In this document: positions 7,176 to 11,142 of the stretch, piece by piece
Layout: each line of letters begins with the position of its first letter
Numbering within the stretch: position 1 is the stretch's first letter
NCBI GenBank assembly: GCA_964542855.1
Contig: CAZIWJ010000116.1
Location: 1 to 11,142 of the forward strand
DNA length: 11,142 nt
Direction of reading: 5' to 3'
Source: CAZIWJ01 sp964542855
GTDB lineage: Bacteria > Bacteroidota > Bacteroidia > Cytophagales > Cyclobacteriaceae
Position numbers and translations under genes: made by a program
The notes under the pieces: model-generated
Databases searched by the model: none
Told to the model about the DNA's origin: nothing
The model's input: only the letters and a program-made list of their open reading frames with translations

Positions 7176-7661
7176 ATGCTCCCTGTAGCTGAAAAAGTGT
7201 ACCTCTTACCCGCTCTTCAAAGCCTTTGTATACAGTGGCGCAGCCTGGGTAATAAAATTGTGTTTTCTAATGGATGTTTTGACATCCTCCACCCTGGCCA
7301 CGTCGACTACCTGGAGAAAGCAGCTGCGTTAGGCGAGAAACTGATTGTAGGAATAAATACCGACCGCTCTGTTAGCTATTTAAAGGGCCCTCAACGCCCG
7401 ATAAGTTCGGAATATTCGAGGAGTTACATCATCGCTGCGCTGCAATTTGTTGATGCTGTAATTTTATTCGACGAAGATACGCCGCTTAACCTAATTAAAC
7501 AGTTGAAACCTGATGTACTTGTAAAGGGAAACGATTATTCTGTTAGCAACATCGTAGGAGCAGATTTCGTTATAAATTCAGGTGGTTCAGTAAAAACCAT
7601 TGACCTCGTTCAGGGTTATTCTACCACTAAAATCATCGAACGTATTAAACAAAATATCTAA
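7176..7661 (+). CDS. rfaE2: D-glycero-beta-D-manno-heptose 1-phosphate adenylyltransferase
   Basis: The enzyme transfers AMP from ATP to heptose-1-phosphate, making ADP-heptose for the LPS inner core. The 161-aa product matches the stand-alone C-terminal domain of HldE: the nucleotidyltransferase motif SNGCFDILHPGHVDYL (31-46, with HPGH at 39-42), GINTDRSV (59-66), QRPI (73-76), DEDTPLNLI, KPDVLVKGNDY (111-121) and GYSTTKII (148-155). The ribokinase-like HldE kinase domain is not fused, as is usual when hldA and rfaE2 are separate. It starts three bases after the preceding stop and ends 12 bases before the peptidase gene, so it is an internal operon gene. Alternative cytidylyltransferases (TagD type) share the HxGH motif but not the KGNDY/GYSTT combination. 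Confidence 0.93.
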   Translation: MLPVAEKVYLLPALQSLCIQWRSLGNKIVFSNGCFDILHPGHVDYLEKAAALGEKLIVGINTDRSVSYLKGPQRPISSEYSRSYIIAALQFVDAVILFDEDTPLNLIKQLKPDVLVKGNDYSVSNIVGADFVINSGGSVKTIDLVQGYSTTKIIERIKQNI

Positions 7662-7673
7662 TTCATTCTGAAT

Positions 7674-8369
7674 ATGGGAGGAATCTTTATAATTGGTATC
7701 ATTTTCATGATTATCAGTTTTGCTGTAAGTAAACGCCTTAAAAATAAATTTAAGAAGTATTCCAAAATACAGCTTAACAACGGCATGACCGGCCGGGAAA
7801 TAGCCCAGCGCATGCTTGCCGATAATGGAATTTACGATGTAACCGTTACCCATGTACAGGGGCAATTAACGGACCACTACAATCCGGGCAACCATACTGT
7901 AAACCTGAGTGATGATGTGTACTATGGTAATTCAGCAGCAGCTGCCGCGGTCGCTGCACACGAATGTGGGCATGCTGTTCAGCACGCCAATGCATATAGT
8001 TTTTTACAGTTCCGGTCTGCCATGGTACCTTTACAAAATATCAGTGGCCAGGTACTCAACGTGGTTGTTTTACTGAGTATTTTCGGTGGCGGTTTCCTTG
8101 GTTCTTTTGGATGGCAGAGCATTGTAGGAATAATAATTGCGTGTTACAGTATTATTACCCTGTTCTCATTTGTTACTTTACCAGTAGAATTCGATGCTAG
8201 TAAACGAGCCTTGCAGTGGATCCAGCGAAATAATATTGTAACCTCGAAAGAATACGACATGTCAAAAGATGCCCTTAAGTGGGCGGCCATGACCTACGTT
8301 GTTGCTGCTTTAGGATCGTTGGTTACCCTACTTTACTTTATCGTATCTTTTCTAGGGGTTGATGAGTAA
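7674..8369 (+). CDS. Zinc metallopeptidase, YugP-type (Zn_peptidase_2)
   Basis: The 231-aa membrane protein fits the YugP/PF04298 neutral zinc metallopeptidase family. It has an N-terminal membrane anchor (3-19), a basic stretch, the conserved MTGREIAQRML (38-48), HYNPGNHTVNLSDDVYYG region (68-85) and the zinc motif HECGH at 96-100, where His96 and His100 bind zinc and Glu97 is catalytic. The downstream LPVEFDASKRAL (169-180) supplies the likely third ligand Glu172. Two further membrane segments lie at about 126-168 and the C-terminus ends in another (205-227). The substrate is unknown. It is last in the plus-strand run, 12 bp after rfaE2, and is followed by a strong terminator. The ATG at 7674 begins directly at the hydrophobic anchor typical of the family. 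Confidence 0.92.
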   Translation: MGGIFIIGIIFMIISFAVSKRLKNKFKKYSKIQLNNGMTGREIAQRMLADNGIYDVTVTHVQGQLTDHYNPGNHTVNLSDDVYYGNSAAAAAVAAHECGHAVQHANAYSFLQFRSAMVPLQNISGQVLNVVVLLSIFGGGFLGSFGWQSIVGIIIACYSIITLFSFVTLPVEFDASKRALQWIQRNNIVTSKEYDMSKDALKWAAMTYVVAALGSLVTLLYFIVSFLGVDE

Positions 8370-8376
8370 GCTGGTC

Positions 8377-8395
8377 TGAATAAAAAACTTATTCA
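8377..8395. other. AT-rich inverted repeat beside the operon terminator
   Basis: TGAATAA (8377-8383) and TTATTCA (8389-8395) form a perfect 7-bp inverted repeat around AAAAC. It sits between the peptidase stop and the GC-rich terminator stem. It has no T-run after it in either direction, so it is at most an accessory hairpin. Confidence 0.4.
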
Positions 8396-8397
8396 AG

Positions 8398-8428
8398 CGA
8401 CGGAACTAACCTTCCGTCGTTTTTTTTT
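8398..8428 (+). terminator. Intrinsic terminator of the panC-to-peptidase run
   Basis: CGACGGAA (8398-8405) and TTCCGTCG (8412-8419) make a perfect 8-bp stem around CTAACC, followed by nine Ts (8420-8428). This is a strong plus-strand terminator 28 bp after the peptidase stop. The stop codon of the convergent DUF2062 gene (TAG, 8406-8408 on the minus strand) lies in the loop, and its last codons use the right arm and T-run. Confidence 0.93.
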
Positions 8429-8891
8429 GCTTTCCTTTAAGTAGTAAAATTTTAAAGATGAAATATAATGTTACTCCTATCGGAATACTTAATGAGGCCC
8501 AGCTTAATACGCCTAAAAGGTTTAAATAGCCTACCTGCTGTAGCGTTTGTAACCAGTTTTCCGATAGCTCTTGTTTTAACTGTGTAACACTGAATGGAAA
8601 CGGAGGCGCGTTGAATAACCAGCTACCAAGCTGAATAAACGGAATATATAATACCAGTTGTATCGGGTACATGGTATAAAATACAGCCATCATGATTGGT
8701 ATGTTTAACCGCAGCAAATAAGCAAGTGCCAGGCACACAAACGATATGAAGCCAATGAGTGGAATAATACCCATTATAATGCCTATAGCTATTGTTAATG
8801 CAAGCTTATGAGGGCTTGTACCCTGATTTAATAACCTTAGTGTTGGGTTAATTACATGAATTGTTATTTTTTTTGGTAGTTTCCACCCCAT
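8406..8891 (-). CDS. DUF2062 domain membrane protein
   Basis: The 161-aa product carries the DUF2062 signature: a GTSPHKLALTIAIGIIMGIIP start (24-44), a following PLIG turn and membrane helices at about 31-60, 64-92 and 123-152. DUF2062 proteins are small inner-membrane proteins of unknown function, sometimes fused to glycosyltransferases; here the domain is free. The lysine-rich tail KGKQKKTTEG (152-161) is encoded by the T-run and right arm of the neighbouring operon's terminator, and the stop codon lies in the hairpin loop, an economical overlap of convergent genes. The start codon lies only 13 bp from the presumed GTG start of the divergent VOC gene. Confidence 0.85.
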   Translation of the reverse strand: MGWKLPKKITIHVINPTLRLLNQGTSPHKLALTIAIGIIMGIIPLIGFISFVCLALAYLLRLNIPIMMAVFYTMYPIQLVLYIPFIQLGSWLFNAPPFPFSVTQLKQELSENWLQTLQQVGYLNLLGVLSWASLSIPIGVTLYFIFKILLLKGKQKKTTEG

Positions 8892-8904
8892 AAATTAATC
8901 AGCC

Positions 8905-9363
8905 GTGCTTTTGTTACATACTAACATTATCAGTAAAAATTGAAGAAAGTTAGCCGATTCTTACTTAAATATTTTTAGTTATCGGACAAAACCCCCCAAA
9001 CGTAACCTGACTGGTGCGTGGCTTTCGAGAAGAACAGGCACACCTAATGCTTTCGTTCAGGGAATTCACCTTTACCGTCCGGATTATGAAAATTGCCTTC
9101 CTCAACCAACGCTTGAAATATTTCAATACAACCAATACAAAGAAAAACTGGAAGGAGTTTCTAATTGCCCGGGGTACGGCTCTGTTGCTTTCGAAGTTAA
9201 TGATATTGATAAAGTTCTGATTCAGGTAATCTTATCCGGCGCAAAAGCTTTAGGGCATATAAACGATACAATAATTGAACGCGAGTTGGAACATTATCTA
9301 TCTTTCATTTACACTGCTGATCCTGAAGGAAACTGCATTAAGTTAAGACATGAAAATGAATAA
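8905..9363 (+). pseudogene. VOC (glyoxalase/bleomycin-resistance fold) protein, interrupted by one TGA
   Basis: One plus-strand frame, starting at GTG 8905 (or TTG 8911), reads HTNIISKN-stop-RKLADSYLNIF, then PPKRNLTGAWL, PTLEIFQYN, GYGSVAFEVNDID and TADPEGNCIKL, ending at TAA 9361-9363. This order matches the VOC family type that usually begins HTNIIAKDWRKLADFY and ends DPEGNIIEL. The only stop is TGA at 8941-8943, exactly where relatives have Trp (TGG), followed by 139 open codons. No ATG, GTG or TTG lies in frame soon after the stop, which is why the gene is easily missed. Other conserved positions also differ: FY is SY, VFGC-like is IFSY, and the metal-ligand His of GxGHIAF is Ser. That favours a young pseudogene over a sequencing error, but an error at 8943 cannot be excluded. 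Its last 14 bases overlap guaD, suggesting they were one operon. Family identification is from motif recall. Confidence 0.82.
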
Positions 9364-9832
9364 CGACCATAAATATTTTATAAAGCGAGCTATACAACTT
9401 GCAGAACAAGGAATGCACCTCGGAAAAGGCGGTCCTTTCGGGGCAGTCGTTGTAAAGCAGGGTAAAATAATAGGTGAAGGTGCTAACCAGGTAACGTCCA
9501 GTAATGATCCAACCGCACACGCAGAGATTATTGCCATCCGAAATGCGTGTAAAAACCTGGAAACTTTTAATCTTCCCGGATGTGTACTTTACACATCTTG
9601 CGAGCCTTGCCCTATGTGCCTGGGAGCCATTTTATGGGCGAGGATAGATGCTATTTATTATGCCGGCGACAAACAGGATGCTTCAGAAGCTGGTTTCGAT
9701 GATGCTTTGTTCTACAAACAGCTTAGTTTAACAAGTCAGGAACGGATTATTCCTCAAGTGCAGCTCGAAAGAGAAAAGGCAGTAGAGGTTTTTTCAGCGT
9801 GGAATAACATGAATAAAAAAACTACTTACTAA
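9350..9832 (+). CDS. guaD: Guanine deaminase (cytidine-deaminase fold)
   Basis: The likely reaction is guanine to xanthine plus ammonia in purine salvage or catabolism. The 160-aa product has the zinc deaminase motifs: H57-A-E59, with Glu59 as proton shuttle, and P86-C87-P-M-C90, giving zinc ligands His57, Cys87 and Cys90. Beyond these it follows the Bacillus GuaD type rather than tRNA deaminase TadA: GGPFGAVVVK (27-36), SNDPTAHAEI (51-60), YTSCEPCPMCLGAILWAR, EAGFDDALFYK (about 113-123) and a C-terminal W-N-N-M-N-K-K-x-x-Y tail matching the domain-swapped GuaD end. TadA would show a different loop in place of AGFDD. The ATG at 9350 overlaps the end of the VOC reading frame by 14 nt; a second in-frame ATG is at 9356. 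A bidirectional terminator follows directly. Confidence 0.87.
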   Translation: MKMNNDHKYFIKRAIQLAEQGMHLGKGGPFGAVVVKQGKIIGEGANQVTSSNDPTAHAEIIAIRNACKNLETFNLPGCVLYTSCEPCPMCLGAILWARIDAIYYAGDKQDASEAGFDDALFYKQLSLTSQERIIPQVQLEREKAVEVFSAWNNMNKKTTY

Positions 9833-9836
9833 CAAA

Positions 9837-9861
9837 AAAAGCAGCTGTAGAAGCTGCTTTT
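9837..9861. terminator. Bidirectional intrinsic terminator, guaD / DUF4242
   Basis: AAAAGCAGCT (9837-9846) and AGCTGCTTTT (9852-9861) form a perfect 10-bp stem with a GTAGA loop. The run of As on one side and Ts on the other makes it usable in both directions, for guaD on the plus strand and the DUF4242 gene on the minus strand, which converge here with 51 bp between stop codons. Confidence 0.88.
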
Positions 9862-9883
9862 GTAAATGAGTTAGATTGTTAAA

Positions 9884-10156
9884 TTACTCTGCAGTAGTAG
9901 GATCAATCATCGATTTCACCTCAGAAACACTATTAGCTGGGAATCCACTTTTTTCAGCGTGTTCCATAATTCTGTCTTTAGTTGGAGCTACGTAAATACA
10001 GTATATCTTATCGCCTGTAACGTAGCTTTCAACCCATTGAATATCGGGCCCCATATTTTCTAATACTCCATTAGACTTTTGGGAAGCACCTTTCAGTTCA
10101 TCAGCATTCAGATTGCCAGCTCCGGGCATCTCTCTTTCAATTACAAATTTGGGCAT
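9884..10156 (-). CDS. DUF4242 (SCO4226-like nickel-binding) family protein
   Basis: This 90-aa cytoplasmic protein begins MPKFVIEREMPGAGNL and contains SNGVLENMGPDIQWVESYV, KIYCIYVAPTKD and a closing FPANSVSEV...IDPTTAE. These are the hallmarks of DUF4242, a small ferredoxin-like (alpha/beta) fold related to Streptomyces SCO4226, which has been reported to bind nickel. The single Cys53 and His66 (in MEHAEKSGFPAN) are candidate metal-contact residues, but no function is established. The gene stands alone, converging on guaD across a shared terminator and separated by 127 bp, including another terminator, from the upstream minus-strand gene, so it is probably its own transcription unit. The upstream 60 bases are AT-rich with TTTG at 10209-ish but no clear -7 element. 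Confidence 0.9.
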   Translation of the reverse strand: MPKFVIEREMPGAGNLNADELKGASQKSNGVLENMGPDIQWVESYVTGDKIYCIYVAPTKDRIMEHAEKSGFPANSVSEVKSMIDPTTAE

Positions 10157-10218
10157 AACATTATTAATTAATTTGGATAATATGTATGTGTATGGAAATT
10201 TAGTTTACCCAAAGCTGT

Positions 10219-10254
10219 AAAAAAATAAAAGCCAGATGATTTTTGTCATCCGGC
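10219..10254 (-). terminator. Intrinsic terminator of the secreted two-repeat protein gene
   Basis: On the minus strand GCCGGATGA (10246-10254) pairs with TCATCTGGC (10231-10239) around CAAAAA, a 9-bp stem with one G-U pair, followed by TTTTATTTTTTT (10219-10230). The G-U pair is stable only in the minus-strand RNA, which fits that orientation. It lies 30 bp after the stop at 10284. Confidence 0.9.
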
Positions 10255-10283
10255 TCAATTTTTAGTGGTGAAAGTACTTATAA

Positions 10284-10877
10284 CTAGTCACCAGTAAACT
10301 TATTATTCACCTTAATTACTTTATTCACGGAAAAATCGTCACCTGAAATGAACAAGTTATATTCACCTTCTTCCAGTTCATCGAGGCGATACCTGTCGGC
10401 AATTTGCTCACCGGCCTTGTAATACTTTTTATACACAAGGCTTGAAGCTTCGTTGTAAAATGACATAACAATCGCGTCGTTTTCATTATTTTCATAAAGT
10501 ATTTTGAAGTAGTTTTCTCCTGTTATTACTGCAGGATAAAGTACGTTTTCTGCTGAAGAACCCACTTCAATTTCTCTTTCCAGTATCTCATCTCCCATAT
10601 CTAACCGCAGCTTATAATCTCCTATCGGTAACATATCGAAATTATATTTTTTAGCATAAGCTGTACGGTTAATAAACTCTCTGTACAGGACAAAACCATT
10701 TTCATCTTCCAGGGTTAGTGTTCCACCATCTTCCGCATTGGATACCGTGATGAGGGCTGTTTTATTATCAATTTTTGTGTAATTCATTGTTGTTTCACGC
10801 TCGTTGTCTCCTACATTAGAAGCAATTGCCGTTGAGAACAAGAAGAATGAAATAATTGCAAATACTATATTTTTCAT
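10284..10877 (-). CDS. Secreted protein with two beta-rich tandem repeats, function unknown
   Basis: I do not recognise a named family. The 197-aa product starts with a signal peptide, MKNIVFAIISFFLFSTAIAS, with cleavage near residue 20 and no lipobox Cys, so it is probably periplasmic or exported. The mature part holds two similar units at about 42-105 and 124-190. They align as VLYREFINRTAYAKKYNFDM with LVYKKYYKAGEQIADRYRLD, followed by LPIGDYKLRLDMGDEILEREIEV with LEEGEYNLFISGDDFSVNKVIKV. The pattern of alternating hydrophobics and a (G)D/EY turn suggests an Ig-like or beta-sandwich fold duplicated in tandem. The mature protein is acidic and contains no cysteine. The ATG at 10875-10877 has an AT-rich leader without Shine-Dalgarno. 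It has its own terminator, so is likely monocistronic. Confidence 0.8.
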   Translation of the reverse strand: MKNIVFAIISFFLFSTAIASNVGDNERETTMNYTKIDNKTALITVSNAEDGGTLTLEDENGFVLYREFINRTAYAKKYNFDMLPIGDYKLRLDMGDEILEREIEVGSSAENVLYPAVITGENYFKILYENNENDAIVMSFYNEASSLVYKKYYKAGEQIADRYRLDELEEGEYNLFISGDDFSVNKVIKVNNKFTGD

Positions 10878-11142
10878 AAATAATTAAATTAATATTGGTT
10901 GGTTATTAATAGCTACATCCTTCTGTACGGCCTATCCATTTAGTTGTTACACGAAGCATTTTAATTTTTTCTGCACTGTTAACGTATTTCTGTCAGCTCT
11001 TCAGTGTTACCCATTTTACATTAACATTTATTAACATTTACACAAAAACCGAGTAAAATAGAAATAGGGCAGTATCAACTGTTTTCATACTTACTGTTCC
11101 ATTTAATACCTTAAGAAATTGCTGTGTATTGTATAAAAAGTT
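10878..11142. other. AT-rich non-coding upstream region at the right edge
   Basis: No gene of normal size is visible on either strand. It should contain the promoter for the secreted-protein gene and perhaps one for a gene to the right of the window, but I find no convincing TTG/TAnnTTTG pair. It holds a 10-bp tandem repeat (11021-11040) and a 17-codon micro-ORF (10906-10959, minus). Confidence 0.5.
11021..11040. repeat. Tandem repeat TTAACATTTA x2
   Basis: Two perfect 10-bp copies of TTAACATTTA lie head to tail about 145-165 bp upstream of the secreted-protein start. A related TTTACA precedes them. The one-turn period would suit a regulator site; it may equally be slippage in AT-rich DNA. 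Confidence 0.6.

Noticed and set aside
8941..8943. TGA read as selenocysteine in the VOC gene
   Set aside because: Relatives have Trp, not Cys, at this place, and no SECIS-like hairpin directly follows in the AT-rich sequence.
9014..9220. 68-codon plus-strand ORF
   Set aside because: It is a different frame of the VOC gene, whose own frame shows conserved family motifs; the 68-codon product resembles nothing.
9350..9832. tRNA adenosine deaminase (TadA) for the deaminase gene
   Set aside because: SNDPTAHAE, EAGFDD and the C-terminal tail match the GuaD type; TadA shares only the HAE and PCxxC core.
11038..11088. 16-residue minus-strand ORF (MKTVDTALFLFYSVFV)
   Set aside because: Hydrophobic look is expected from AT-rich DNA; no ribosome site or context supports it.

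Overview
The window looks like chromosomal DNA from a member of the Bacteroidota, most likely a Cytophagales-type gliding or marine lineage; the order-level guess is inference. Support comes from a DUF4270 lipoprotein, a half-length GT5 glycogen-synthase-like protein, a DUF4242 protein, AT-rich leaders mostly without Shine-Dalgarno sites, and one promoter matching the Bacteroidota -33/-7 consensus (TTG, 18 bp, TAGTTTTG). Nothing looks like a phage, insertion sequence, CRISPR array, tRNA or rRNA.

Left part (1-4760) is all on the minus strand. Read in transcription order it runs: half-length GT5 protein (glgA-like), DUF4270 lipoprotein 4 bp behind it, then glmS. After a 202-bp gap comes a YfiR/DUF4154 gene that leaves the window at position 1. 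A 107-bp divergent region (4761-4867) separates this block from the next.

Middle part (4868-8369) is a compact plus-strand run: panC, panD, an LPG-synthase-type membrane protein, the ADP-heptose adenylyltransferase (hldE C-type/rfaE2) and a YugP-type zinc metallopeptidase. It closes with a strong intrinsic terminator (8398-8428). panD has its own predicted promoter and a good Shine-Dalgarno. The run joins pantothenate synthesis (panC and panD make pantoate-beta-alanine and beta-alanine) with LPS-core precursor supply and envelope proteins.

Right part (8370-11142) is mosaic. A minus-strand DUF2062 membrane protein ends inside the loop of the operon terminator. Facing away from it is a VOC/glyoxalase-family gene that a straightforward ORF search misses: the frame is readable from 8905 to 9363 but is cut by one TGA at 8941, where relatives carry Trp. 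Its end overlaps the start of a guanine deaminase gene (guaD-like) by 14 nt. A bidirectional terminator separates guaD from a convergent DUF4242 gene. Last is a minus-strand gene for a secreted protein built from two similar beta-rich repeats, with its own terminator and an upstream region of about 265 bp holding a 10-bp tandem repeat and a 17-codon micro-ORF.

Most genes are ordinary housekeeping. The items best worth a second look are the VOC gene with its single stop, the GT5 protein that has lost the KxGG signature and its C-terminal half, and the secreted two-repeat protein.
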